Source: Myrica gale (Eukaryota; Streptophyta; Magnoliopsida; Fagales; Myricaceae). Taken from it: a DNA stretch of 64,000 nt. The stretch lies in the NCBI GenBank assembly GCA_963930655.1, contig OZ005613.1, forward strand, positions 9,370,501 to 9,434,500. The letters run 5' to 3'. How positions within the stretch are numbered: the first letter of the stretch is position 1; the number at the start of each line of letters is the position of its first letter. Positions 22,248 through 33,610 of this stretch are shown here, in pieces. Position numbers and translations under genes: made by a program. Under the pieces are notes generated by a model. The model was not told where the DNA came from. It did not search any database and was given only the letters and a program-made list of their open reading frames with translations.

Positions 22248-23917
22248 TCAGGTTTGTTCATCCCGCAGTTGAGGGTATTTCTCGTACATTTCGCTCTCTA
22301 GCTCCCACGATGCTTCCCCTAGTCCATGGTTTTTCCATAAAACTTTTACAAGCGTTATGGCCTTCGTTCGCAGCTGTTGCACCTTCCTATCGAGGATTCG
22401 CACCGGCTCCTCCGTATAGGTAAGGTTCTCCCTAATCTGCAAAGGCTCATGTTCTATAACACATGGGTAGGGTCAGATACATACTTACGCAAGAGCGAGA
22501 CATGGAAAACGTCATGGACCCCCGATAGACTAGGTGGTAAGGCCAATCTGTACGCTACCGGTCCAACTCGCTCTAATATCTCAAAAGGTCCTACGTATCT
22601 GGGTTGGAGCTTTCCTTTCTTCCCGAACCGCATGATACCCTTCTTCGGGGAAATCTTCAAGAATACCCTGTCTCCCGCTTCGAACGCTAATTCTCTTCGT
22701 CTGGTATCTGCGTAGCTCTTCTGCCGACTCTGGGCCATTTTGAGTCTGTCTGTAATCACTTGGATCGTCTCCTTTGTCTTCGAGATCATTTCTGGCCCTA
22801 AGAGTCTCCCTTCTCCTACCTAATCCCAAAACAATGGTGATCGGCACTTCCTTCCATACAAAGCTTCATACGGTGCCATGCCGATACTCGATTGGAAGCT
22901 ATTATTGTACGCGAACTCTACTAAGGGCAAATACTGAGCCCAACTTCCCTTGAAGTCTATGACGCAAGCTCGCAGCATATCCTCCAGAATTTGAATCGTC
23001 CTTTCGGATTGCCCGTCCGTTTGTGGATGAAATGCGGTGCTGAAGTTTAGTCGCGTGCCTAGGGCTTCTTGTAATCGCTTCCAAAATCGAGAAGTGAACC
23101 TCGGATCCCTATCCGATACTATGCTCTTCGGCACCCCGTGTAACCTTACAATCTCCTGTAAGTACACTTCGGCTAACCTTTCGGGGGTGTACTTTACTCT
23201 GATCGGTAAAAAGTGGGCTGACTTTGTCAATCGGTCCACTATTACCCAGACGGCATCGTAACCCGCCGTTGTCCGGGGTAACCCCATCACAAAATCCATA
23301 GCAATCCCTTCCCATTTCCATTCGGGAATCTCTAGAGGCTTCAACGTCCCTGCTGGCCTCTGGTGTTCTGCTTTCAGTCTCTGGCAAGTCAGACATCTAG
23401 CGACATACTCCGAAATCTCCCTCTTCATGTTCGGCCACCAATAGACTTTCTTGATGTCCTGATACATCTTCGTTCCTCCGGGGTGGATAGTATAGGGCGT
23501 AGTGTGCGCCTCTGCCAAGATCAACTCTTTGATTTCCCCATTACCGGGAATACAAATTTTATTCCGGTACCTCAGTACTCCATCCCTATCCCCAAAATCG
23601 GGATCATTATTCTTTCCAATCCTTTCCCTAATCCTTACTATCACCGCATCGCTCTTCTGTGCTTCGCAAATTCGCTCCTCCAGCGATGGTTGCAATGAAA
23701 GCCCTGCGATGGAGACATACCGATCTGTTAACACGAGCGTGATCTCCTCTCTTTTAAGATCCTCCATGATCTCCTTCGCCACTACCTCCATGGCACTGGT
23801 TTCAGCCGACTTCCGGCTTAGGGCATCTGCCACCACGTTAGCTTTTCCGGGATGATAGCTAATGGTGCAATCATAGTCCTTAATCAACTCCAACCAGCGT
23901 CGTTGCCTCATGTTCAA
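22248..23917 (-). pseudogene. Tekay-type RNase H end, integrase and chromodomain (element 3)
   Basis: The minus-strand frame opens [16 protein letters not shown] (end of RNase H), then a linker and an integrase zinc finger with CLTCQRLK near 23390. The D,D,E core follows with MDFV, SDRDPRF and GQSE near 23285, 23110 and 23010. After a TAG (22820-22822) the C-terminal domain continues in the same frame ([20 protein letters not shown]). A one-base shift near 22450 leads to a chromodomain (EEPVRILDRK ... LVKVLWKNHG ... SWELESEM) near 22260-22420. Such chromodomains steer integration to heterochromatin in chromoviruses, and this type marks Tekay/Del. Confidence 0.87.
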
Positions 23918-26709
23918 CTCCTATTGAGTGTTGAAGTACTTGAGGCTCTTGTGATCCGTAAATATTTCGCATTTGACTCCGTAGAGATAGTGCCTCCATA
24001 TTTTCAGGGCATGCACGACTGCAGCTAACTCCAAGTCGTGAGTGGGGTAATTCACTTCGTGGGGTCTCAATTGCCTCGACGCATAGGCTATGACCCTCGT
24101 CTTGCATCAACACACACCCAAGACCTTGCTTGGAGGCGTCCGTATAAATCTCGTATTCCCCATGCTCTGAGGGTAATGCTAACACCGGAGCAGTAACTAG
24201 ATGAGCCTTTAACGTCTGAAAACTTTGCTCACACTCGTCTGTCCAGTCGAACTTAACGTTCTTCATGGTCAACGAGGTCATTGGTATGGCTATCTTCGAG
24301 AATTCCTTAATAAATCTTCGGTAGTACCCTGCTAACCCCAAGAAACTCCTTATCTCCTTGACATTTGTAGGCCTAGGCCATTTGAATACCGCATCAACCT
24401 TTCCGGGATCTACAGCAATCCCTTCCCCCGACACCACGTGCCCTAAAAATCGGACTTGCTGCAACCAAAACTCGCACTTGGAGAACTTAGCATACAACTT
24501 CTTCTCCCTCAGGATCTGTAAAACAATCCTGAGGTGCTCCTCATGCTCCTCCTGGTTCCGAGAATAAATCAGGATATCATCTATGAATACCACTACAAAC
24601 TTATCTAGGAACTCCCTGAATACTCTGTTCATCAAGTCCATGAATGCGGCTGGGGCATTAGTTAACCCAAATGGCATCACCAAAAATTCATAGTGACCAT
24701 ATCGGGTTCGAAAGGCCGTCTTAGATATATCTCCCTCCTTTACCTTCAACTGGTGATAACCTGACCTCAAATCAATCCTTGAAAATATTTGTGCCCCCTG
24801 CAATTGATCGAACAAATCATCAATGCGAGGTAACGGGTACCTATTCTTCACTGTCACCTTATTCAGCTCCCTATAGTCAATGCACATCCGGAGACTCCCG
24901 TCCTTCTTCTTTACAAATAGGATCGGTGCTCCCCACGGTGACACACTCGGCCTTATAAATCCCTTCTCCAAGAGATCTTCTAATTGGACTTTCAGCTCTT
25001 TCAGCTCTGCTGGAGCCATTCGGTAAGGCACCTTGGAAATTGGGACTGCCCCAGATTCCAATTCAATACCGAACTCCACCTCCCTATCTGGTGGTAACCC
25101 CGGTAATTCTTCCGGAAATATGTCCGAAAACTCACTCACTATTGGGGTTTGATCAAACGCAGGAACTTTATTCTGCGTATCACTTGCCCAGACTAAAATT
25201 CCCTCATGCCCTCCTTGCAATAATCTCTTAGCTTGCAGGGCCGAGATAATTGCTGGCCTTCGTTCCATTTTCCTCATACCGGTAAAACAACACTCTGGTC
25301 TTCCCTTCTTTTGGAACATGACCTTCTTCTCATAGCACCGAATATTGGCACCATGCTTTGACAACCAATCCATACCGAGGATGATATCGAATCCTCCCAT
25401 CTCCATAACTATCAAATCGGCCAACATGACTTGCCCTTCTACCCCTATCGGATAGTCCTTTACCATCCGGCTACATTCGACTCTTCCCCCGGCGGGCGTT
25501 GACACAAGGACATCACAATCTAATTGCTCACTAGGTAAGGCGTGTGTCTTGCAATATGATGATGAAATGAATGAATGCGTGGCCCCCGAATCAAACAGAA
25601 CTAGGGCTTCCCCCTGGGGCAAAGGAAACTTACCTGCCACTACTCGGTTCTGGTTCTCCGCATCCTCCGGAGTCATTGCATATAACCTCGCCTGCGTTGG
25701 GCCTCCTTGCCTCCTTGCTTCGTTCTGCTGTGGGGGTCGAGGTGCTTGGTTTGAATTGCCTGCACTCCTACAGTCTCTGGCAATGTGACCAGGCTTCCCG
25801 CATTTAAAACATAAGCCCTGCCTGCATTCCCCTGGGTGTCTCCTGTTGCACTTGTTGCACAGAGGAAATTGGTTCCCTCCGGCATTCTGAGCTCCACTAG
25901 GCCTCTGGTTCGGCCTCTGGGTCGGCCTCTGTGGTTGCCTCTGTGATGACTCGGGCCTACTCCTCTTCCAGGGCATCTGCGGAGGGGTTGGGTTGAAAGG
26001 AGCCTTCCTCTTCTGCTGGTCATGATAGGCTGCTATCCTCTGCAGTCCTCTTTCCACTATCACCCCTCGTTCTATTACCTCGGCCAGGGTGTTAAGGTTA
26101 TGGCTATACACCCTGTCATAGACTCGTGGGTGTAGCCCTTCTTCAAACTTTTGGGCCTTCCTTTCTTCGTCTGGTACTAAGTATGGGGCAAATCGTACCA
26201 ATTCCATGAATCGGCCTGCGTACTGCTCCACCGTCATGGCTCCTTGAGTTAGGGTAGAAAACTCCCTTGCTTTTGCTTTCCGGGTCGTCCTTGGGAAATA
26301 TCGGTCTAGAAATTCTTGCTGGAACCTTTCCCAGGTTATGGGTTCTTCCCCCAGCTCCTGACCCAGCAACACCTTCTCGGACTGCCACCATCTTTTGGCA
26401 TCCCCTTGCAGCTTGAAGGTAGCGTAACTTAACTTCTGGCGTTGGTACACCCCAGAACCTCAAGCAATTCCTTCATCTCCACCAGCCAATTTTCTGCAAG
26501 TATGGCATCCCCTTTGCCATTGTACGTTGGCGGATGCTGGCGGTTAAATTGATCAAAGGTACACCCCTCAGGGCGTTCTCGGGCCCCTTCAACATGGGTA
26601 CCCGGCTGCACCTGCTCGTCAATAAGCTGAGCCATGTGCCTTAACACTTCCTCGGTGGTGATTCACGGAGCCTCGGGCTCTTGACTTCTCCCTGGTCTTC
26701 TAGGTGCCA
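23880..26709 (-). pseudogene. Tekay-type Gag-protease-RT (element 3)
   Basis: Gag begins at the ATG near 26709 (MAPRRPGRSQ), has a TGA after about 15 codons, reads on (TTEEVLRHMAQLIDEQ), shifts near 26440, and continues as an 856-codon frame. Seen in order: gag domain ([20 protein letters not shown]); zinc knuckle [14 protein letters not shown] near 25770-25815; protease [10 protein letters not shown] near 25580-25610; reverse transcriptase with FIDDIL near 24570-24590; RNase H start DASKQGLG near 24135. A one-base shift at about 24098 breaks RNase H, and a TAG near 23925 interrupts its end. At least four lesions make the copy dead, though the RT is well preserved. Confidence 0.9.
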
Positions 26710-26852
26710 TCCTGCACTTCAAGGTTATTGTTTAACTTAGAGCAGCTCAACTTCAAAATTCCTTATCCTAATTGACCCTAAACGTACATCTCATGCTTTA
26801 AGGTTTAGGGTTCTAACTCGTTCCCTATGTTTCACGGCTCTACCCTCAGATC

Positions 26853-26863
26853 CTCTGATACCA
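26853..26863 (-). other. tRNA-iMet primer-binding site of element 3
   Basis: The minus-strand TGGTATCAGAG lies 7 bp inside the LTR edge at 26871. It is complementary to the 3' end of plant initiator tRNA-Met. Confidence 0.85.
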
Positions 26864-26870
26864 ACTTAAC

Positions 26871-27480
26871 TGTCACGCCCCGAACGGCACCCCGCAGGAA
26901 ACGTGACAGCCGCGAACTATCTCCGGATAGCTCCAGCGTTCTTACATACTTGCTTACGGCGGAAACATACAAGACCACGAGGGATTCGAGCTTAATCGTA
27001 CATAATCAGGGTTCTCTTTAAGTTTTCATACAAAACACATATAATGTTCAGAATTCAATTAGTAACGGATCTCATCGATCAGGTCACCATACTCAAAATA
27101 AGAATATCATCCGGGAACTTCTAAGTCAGGTAGTCCTCCTGACTCTCTTCACCTGTGGCATCTGGAATGACACAATTTTTGAAAAACGCGTGAGTCAAAA
27201 AGACTCAGTAAGGGAAAGACATAACTTGAAACATGCTCTTGACTTATGCTTGCTTAATCATGAAAGAGAATAAACTTGATAAGTGATGCACATGCATGTC
27301 ATGGATATGTACATGCTCTTGCTTAATTTCGGCCCCAGGCCCTTGAAAATTACTTATTCATACTTGTGCCACTATTGGCCTTTCACAACCATTCCATCTG
27401 TTTTCTTGTGGGCTCGCTCCATTTAACCCCTGAAGTCAGGGTTGTGCGTTCCCTTTGGAACCGTCTCCGATTTCCCTTGG
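26871..27480 (-). repeat. 5' LTR stub of element 3
   Basis: It is near-identical to 17393-18002 of the 3' LTR (start TGTCACGCCCCGAACGG), then stops at CGATTTCCCTTGG. Only about 610 of 3,784 bp survive. High similarity between the two LTRs suggests recent insertion. It forms the left arm of a large inverted repeat with 27508-28081. Confidence 0.88.
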
Positions 27481-27507
27481 GTAGCCCAATGTCATCCCAT
27501 TGTTTGT
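27481..27507. other. Rearrangement junction filler
   Basis: GTAGCCCAATGTCATCCCAT and the following bases match an interior part of the same LTR (about 20892-20918), out of place by about 2.9 kb of LTR. This is a patch left where the remaining element 3 LTR and part of LTR B were deleted. Confidence 0.7.
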
Positions 27508-28081
27508 AAGGTCTCCAATAGAGATGGAATGGTTGTGAAAGGCCAATAGTGGCACAAGTATGAATAAGTAATTTTCAAGGGCCTGGGGCCGAAATTAAGC
27601 AAGAGCATGTACATATCCATGACATGCATGTGCATCACTTATCAAGTTTATTCTCTTTCATGATTAAGCAAGCATAAGTCAAGAGCATGTTTCAAGTTAT
27701 GTCTTTCCCTTACTGAGTCTTTTTGACTCACGCGTTTTTCAAAAATTGTGTCATTCCAGATGCCACAGGTGAAGAGAGTCAGGAGGACTACCTGACTTAG
27801 AAGGACCCGGATGTTATTCTTATTTTGATTATGGTGACCTGATCGATGAGATCCGTCACTAGTTGAATTCTAAATATTATATATGTTTTGTATGAAAACT
27901 TAATGAGAACCCTGATTATGTAAGATTTAGCTTGAATCCCTCGCGATCTTGTATATTCCGCCGTAAGCATGCAAGCAAGTAAATAAGAACGCTGGAGCTA
28001 TCCGGAGAATAGCTCGCGGCTGTCATGCTTCCTTTATTTATCCGGAGAATAGCTCGTGGCTGTCACGTTCGGGGCGTGACA
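27508..28081 (+). repeat. LTR B, terminal part
   Basis: It is the plus-strand end of the LTR begun at 14486, closing with CGGGGCGTGACA and followed by GAGAC. It lacks a short block after TCTCCAA (27520). A roughly 40-bp unit with TATCCGGAGAATAGCTCG is doubled at about 27998-28060. It is the right arm of the inverted repeat with 26871-27480. Confidence 0.85.
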
Positions 28082-28221
28082 GAGACGGTTCCGATGGGAA
28101 CGCACAACCCTGACTTCAGGGGTTAAATGGAGCGCAAGTAGCCCACAAGTTATGAATGAACTATTTTTAATGGCCATGAGCCAAATTCAAGTGCATGAGC
28201 AAGTTTTATGATCAAGGGCCA
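28082..28221 (+). repeat. LTR A, second part
   Basis: It starts with the duplicated GAGAC and continues the LTR broken at 14485 (GGTTCCGATGGGAAC, CTTCAGGGGTTAAATGGAGC), matching the reverse complement of 41465-41520 in the solo LTR at 40888-45684. It is interrupted again at 28222. Confidence 0.8.
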
Positions 28222-28996
28222 TGATGGAGCTCAAGGTGCCGTTTCAAAGGAACCCGTTCAAGTGCCAAGTGGACCGGTTACAAGAGCCCGAGCAAAGAAG
28301 TTCAAGAATGCACTCAACGGGCTAATTCAAGAGGCATGGGATCAAGCAAAGGCGTGGAAGCCCATTCAGCATGACACACGAATTGTCAATGTGCTCCAAG
28401 TTCTAGAAGAGTCCGAGTAGGGTTTTCATTTGAGCATGGAAGGAAGTCTTCTAGAAGATACTCCTAATTAGGGTTTCGGATGGCATGATTGTGGGACTAT
28501 TTTAGCCGCACCTTTCTTTCCATATAGGAGCTAATTTCGAGTTTAGTTTAGATGTTAAGTTTGTTGCCTTTTTGGTTTAGGCGCCAAGCATTATTTCCTT
28601 AATAACCGAATCTATTTTAGGTGTCTTTTAGTTTCCTTTTGTACTAGGTTTAGGCGCCATGTTTAGGAGTGTTTCCTTTTAGGGTTTTCGTGTATAAGAT
28701 GGCCTATATATAGAGGCCTAAGTTGTAGTTCGAGATTCATTCAATATACACGGTTTTGTGAGGTTTTTAATTCTCTTTGGTTCTTTGACGAACTTCTCGA
28801 ACTTATCGGGAATTCTCCTGTGGCGTTCAACTCGACTTATCAAACGGATTTTCATCCCGTTTGTGGCGTCTTCACTATACCGAGGTTCTTGCTTTCCTAA
28901 GCAACGGGTCAAGGTTCCATTCGAATCCATCCTAGAGACGATCTTGGGTTCCTCATAGTTGTTGGGTCTCGTTACGGGTTAACGGGGTTCACATCA
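28222..28996 (+). mobile_element. Solo LTR, CRM-like family, inside LTR A
   Basis: The complete 775-bp LTR runs TGATGGAGCTC ... GGGGTTCACATCA. Flanks are GGCCA and GGTCA (one mismatch), a likely target duplication. Its first 200 bp keep an open frame (to 28420) with GPVTRARAKKFKNALNGLI, the C-terminal tail of this family's polyprotein that runs into the LTR. Confidence 0.9.
28704..28713 (+). promoter_or_regulatory. TATA box of the solo CRM-like LTR
   Basis: CTATATATAG at the conserved LTR position, about 480 bp from the LTR start. Confidence 0.5.
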
Positions 28997-29561
28997 GGTC
29001 ATGAGCCAAATGCAAGAACATGAACAAGTTTTATGATCAAGAGCATGTGCATATGCAACCATGAGGCATACACGTGCATCAAAATTCATGGTCATGCATG
29101 AATTACATTATGCTTATATGTTTATGATTTCAAGATTTATGATTATGAGTTTAAGTACAAGTTCATGTTTTTCAAACCATGACTTCAAGTCATAAACTCA
29201 TGTTTTCAAATTAAGTTTTCCCTTACTGAGTCTTTTTGACTCACGTTTTTAAAACTGTATAATTTCAGATGCTTCAGGTGAAGGAAGTCACGAGGACTAT
29301 CTGACTTAGAGAGAAGACAACTATGTATCTTGTTGGAGTGGCGGTTGATCGTTGTGGTCCGTCACTTAGATTATGTGAATTTTTATGTTATGTAACTAAG
29401 ATATCAACCTCTTTTAAGAACTGCCATAAGATGAGTTTGGCCCGTCTCTCTCGCGATCCTATTTTCTTTCCGCTGTATATTTTAGAAAGCTCGCTGGGGC
29501 TTTCCCTCGGGATTGCTCGCGGTTGTCACTGTCCTGGCGGGACTGCGTTCGGGCCGTGACA
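28997..29561 (+). repeat. LTR A, terminal part
   Basis: It continues after the solo LTR and ends TTCGGGCCGTGACA. It aligns with the reverse complement of 40888-41350, including the palindrome at 29227-29244. At 29562 unrelated coding sequence begins, so LTR A sits at the 5' edge of the antisense ORF of the Retand-like element. Confidence 0.82.
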
Positions 29562-29563
29562 CC

Positions 29564-31301
29564 ATGTCCGAGCCCTCGCCTAGAGTGAACCCTTCTTCTC
29601 ACCCCGGGAGGATTTCTCGTGAACGTCCTTCTCACGAAGGTTCACGACTAGAGTCCTCTCGGCTTCCTTCCGCAAGTGTATCCACCAAGCGAAAACATTC
29701 TCGAGAGGCTAAGGGCTCTTCTCAGAGGCCTTCTTCTAGGAGAAGAAGAGTATCTCCTCCGGTGGCTTCTAATGTGGAGGAGCAAGAAGAGAGGACTTCT
29801 TTAGCTCGTGCATCTTCCAAGCGTAGGGTAAGCAGCGGTATGTGTTTCTCTGTTAGTGTGTTTGTGTCGTTCATCGGTCATTCGTTGGTTGTCATTCTGT
29901 TGTTTTCTGGTTTTAGGTTCCGAGGATGCCCCTCACGCCTCTGGCTTTGCCTCTGGGGCGCATGCCGAGGTATCGGTTCCTTCGGTGGAGGAGAAAGTGA
30001 GTTCCTACTGCACAAGGTGAGTTTTTCGTTTTCTAGGGCATTTAATCACATTGCTAGACATACCTTTAATTTGCCTTGGGTTCTCGCAGCGGATCGTCTA
30101 GGGGTCGATGAAGGGGATATGCTCGTGGCCTCTCAGTATCTTCAACAGATGGTTCTGCTATCCAATTATGCTTCTTCTGAAGGATCGAGTTTGCCAGGAG
30201 TTGGAGAGGATCCTGAGATGCGAAGCGGTGCGATTCCGTCTTCGGAGGCCTTGACCTCTGTCTCTCCCTTGGTGGCCGAGTCTTTTCAAGAGCAGCCCAC
30301 GGTGCATGGGCATGATGGCTATTGTTAGTAGTTCTGAAACTCTTGCTCTCGAACTGGCAGGTGCGTCAGCGGCTGGTGTTGCTAGCAACTCCTTAGTTTG
30401 TCTCTCTCCCTTGGTGAGAGGCGAGGAGAGGGCCGCTGGTCCTTCGTCTCCGGACGATGTTGAGGAGTTTGCTTCGGTACCTTTGGTGCCACCTGCTTGT
30501 CTTAATGAGGAGATGATGGAAGAAGCTCCGAACGCTCCCCGGCATGTGAAAGTTGACAGGATTACGCGCAGTTTGTCCCATTGCGTGTCATTGATTGCTG
30601 CCCTTGATGCAACGGAGTTGAGGCAGGATGAGGAATTGGAGGTTGGAAGCCTTAGGTTGGCGGAGCTTGAAAGGGAGATGGAGTCCCAGCGGAAGAAGGT
30701 CGGGGAGTGGCGTATCTTAGCCCGAGGTGCCCGTTCTCAAGTCCAGACGGATGAGACTAGGGTGGTGGATTTGGAGCGAGACAACGCCTCTAGGTATTCA
30801 ACCATTGCCGGGTTGAGACATACGATCAAAGCTCTTGAGCGGGGACAGTTAGATTTTGAGCTGCACCTGTCTTAGGAGAAAGCGGGGTTGCTGCAACATT
30901 TGAGTGATCTTTATTTGTCTTCTTCGCATAGAGAAGAGTCGTTATAGGCTGAAATAACGAATCTTTGTAATGCTATGCGTGAGGCCTCTGATTCTTTTCC
31001 TCTTAAGCAGAAGGATTTGGAGGAATCCCATATGGGTCTCTCTCTTCATGTTGCTAAACTGTCGGCGATGCCCGATTTTTCTGGTGATTCTGCAGTCCTA
31101 GCGCGCACGTGCGTTGGTACCGCTATGGCGGTACTCGAGGCGGCTCGCCTTACTGAAGGGAGCCGCTTCCAGGTACATAAAGCAGGACGTGCCAAAGAAA
31201 TTTACGACAGACTTGTGGAACATTGGGAAATCGCGGAGTCCTCCATCCTCCCATGGGAGACGAAGAAATGTAATAATGTTAGAGATTGTGTAATAATGTA
31301 A
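29564..31301 (+). pseudogene. Antisense additional ORF of the Tat/Retand-like element (C-terminal part)
   Basis: It is opposite in direction to that element's gag-pol and beyond its 3' end, where Retand and Grande-type elements carry antisense ORFs. Seen: a Ser/Arg-rich exon from 29564 with donor AGG|GTAAGC at 29828; a likely intron to about 29924; a second short exon; an acceptor TCTCGCAG near 30090; then a frame that shifts near 30305 and ends in a coiled coil (LAELEREMESQRKKV, RVVDLERDNA) with stops at 30873 and about 30945. The end is EHWEIAESSILPWE. It resembles the coiled-coil half of plant 'putative gypsy-type transposon' proteins; the N-terminal half is missing, probably cut off by LTR A. 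Function unknown. Confidence 0.6.
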
Positions 31302-31599
31302 CTCTTATTTTGTTTATCGTACGTGCCTTCATTTTCATGTTTGTTGGTCATCTGGTGAATCGCTATTTTTTCTTCATTTCTGACTGAATGCGAGACCCTT
31401 TGATTCTATCATTAGGGAATCTTAGTCCTGAGTTGTGAACATGGAAACCATAGATTCTTGAATCTACGAAAGCAATTGGGGGAAGGGGTCATTAGAGGTT
31501 GTCTCGCTCTTGTAGGGACTGGGAACCGTAGTTCTGATTGATAAACAATACTAACATTGTTTCTTTAGTTTGCGAAAGCAATTGGGGACTGGGTCCTTA
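31302..31599 (+). other. Spacer before tandem repeats
   Basis: No gene. Near 31460-31530 and 31570-31600 the phrase GCGAAAGCAATTGGGG and related text appears twice, possibly degenerate first units of the repeat block. Confidence 0.4.
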
Positions 31600-33412
31600 A
31601 AGGTTGGCTTGCTCTTGTGGACGCGCCTGCGATCGAGGTCCTTCGGGGTCGCATTAGTCTTGTGGATGCGCTTGGGGATCGAGATCCTCCGGGGTCACCT
31701 AACTATTTTGGATGCGCCTGAGGATCGAGCTCCTTTGAGGTCGCCTTACTCATGTGGATACGCCTGAGGATCGAAGTCCTCCAATGTCGACAAACTCTTT
31801 TGGATGCGCCTGTGGATCAAGGTCCTCCGAGGTCGACTTACTCTTTTGGATGCGTCAGTGGATCGAGGTCCTCTGAGGTCGCCTTGTTCTTGTGGATGCG
31901 CTTGGGGATCGAGGACCTTCGGGGTTGCCTAACTCGTTCGGATGAGCCTGGGGCTCGAGGTCGCCTTATTCTTGTGGATACGCCTGAGGATCGAGGTCCT
32001 CCGATGTCGACTTACTCTTTTCGATGCGCCTGGGCATCGAGGTCCTCCGAGGTCGACTTACTCTTTTGGATGCGCCTGGGGATCGAGGACCAACGAGGTC
32101 GACTTACACTTGTGGATGCGCCTGGGGATCGAGGACCTCTTAGGTCGCCTTACTCTTCTGGATGCGCCTGGCGATCGAGGTTAACTTACTCTTGTGAATG
32201 CGCCTGGGGATCGAGGTCCTCCGATGTTAACTTACTCTTGTGGATGCACCCGGTGATCAAGGTCCTCCGATGTTGCCTTACTCTTGTGGATGCGCATGGG
32301 GATCGAGGTCTTCTGAGGTCGACTTACTCTGGTGGATGCGCCTGGGGATCAAGGTCCTCTGGGTTGCCTTACTCTTGTTGATGCGACTGGGATGTAGGTC
32401 CTCCGGGGTCGCCTTACCCTTGTTAATGCGCCTGGGGATCGAGGTCCTCCGATGTCACCTTACTCTTGTGGATGCACCTGGGGATCCAGGACCTCCGATG
32501 TCGCCTTACTCTTGTGGATGTGCCTGGGGATCGAGGTCCTCCGAGGCTGCCTTACTCTTGTGGATGCGCTTGGGGATCGAGGTCGCCTTACTCTTTTGAA
32601 TGTGCTTGGGGATCGAGGTCCTTCGAGGTCGCTTACTCTTTTGGATGCGCCTGGGGATCGAGGTCCTCTGGGGTCGCCTTACTCTTGTTGATACGACTAG
32701 GGATAGAGGTCCTCCGAGGTCGCCTTACTCTTTTGGATGCGCCTCGGGATCGAGGTCCTCTGGGTCGCCTTACTCATGTGGATACGCCTGAGGATCGAAG
32801 TCCTCCAATGTCGACAAACTCTTTTGGATGCGCCTGGGGATCATGGTCCTCCGAGGTCGCCTTACTCTTCTAGATGCGCCTGGGGATCGAGGTCCTCTGG
32901 GGTCGCCTTACTCTCGTTGATGCGACTGGGGATCGAGGTCCTCCGGGGTCACCTTACTCTTTTGGATGCGCCTCGGGATCGAGGTCCTTCGGGTCGACTT
33001 AATCTTGTGGATGCGCTTGGGGATGGAGGTCTTCCGAGGTCGCCTTACTCTTCTAGATGAGCCTAGGGATCGAGGTCGACTTACTCTTGTGGATGCGCCT
33101 GGGGATCGAGGTCCTCTGAGTTCAACTTACTCTTGTGGATGCGCTTGGGGATCGAAGTCCTCCGGGGTCGCCTTACTCGTTTGGATGCGGCTCGGGATCG
33201 AGGTCCTCCGGGTCGACATAATCTTGTGGATGCGCTTGGGGATGGAGGTCCTCCAAGGTCGACTTACTTTTTTCGATGTGCCTGGGGATCGAGGTCCTCC
33301 GGGGTCGCCTTACTGTTTTGGGTGGGCCTCGGGATTGAGGTCCTCCGGGTCGACTTAATTTTGTGGATGCGCATGGTGATGGAGGTCCTCCGAGGTCGCC
33401 TTACTCTTGTTG
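31600..33412 (+). repeat. 46-bp tandem repeat block of the Retand-like element
   Basis: About 39 imperfect copies of a unit built around TGGATGCGCCTGGGGATCGA then GGTCCTCCGAGGTCGCCTTACTCTT, mean period close to 46 bp. Some units are shortened and a few are higher-order copies (31740-31830 recurs at 32770-32860). Because 46 is not a multiple of 3 and the unit lacks stops in the three plus frames, long overlapping open frames arise; they are repeat artefacts. Tandem repeats between pol and the 3' LTR are known for Retand elements. Confidence 0.92.
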
Positions 33413-33429
33413 AGAACCAAGTCTCCGGG

Positions 33430-33610
33430 CATAAAATGACGGGGTCTCTTACCTTGTCGTTGTTGTAATTTGTGATTTTTTTTACGCCTCTATTCTGAGT
33501 CGCGCCTCTTCCCTTCTTCCTTCCGAGAAGTTGAGATCCAGCTTCTTTCTTTCTCATTGTTTTCTTGAGTGAACATCATTACTTGTGGCGAGAGTGCTTC
33601 GATTTCTACC
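33430..33610 (-). pseudogene. Integrase C-terminal end of the Retand-like pol
   Basis: The minus strand from 33610 reads VEIEALSPQVMMF, continuing the GEKPFALTYGTDAVIPI broken at 36118 on the other side of a solo LTR. A decayed tail (NYNNDKVRDPVI) follows. It matches the Tat-clade pattern of an integrase core followed by ARYYN-K-V-R and a GDLVLR-type end. Frame slips are present. Confidence 0.65.

Noticed and set aside
31752..33468. Long plus-strand open frames of 108-209 codons
   Set aside because: They are the 46-bp tandem repeat read in three frames; no start context, domain or independent conservation.
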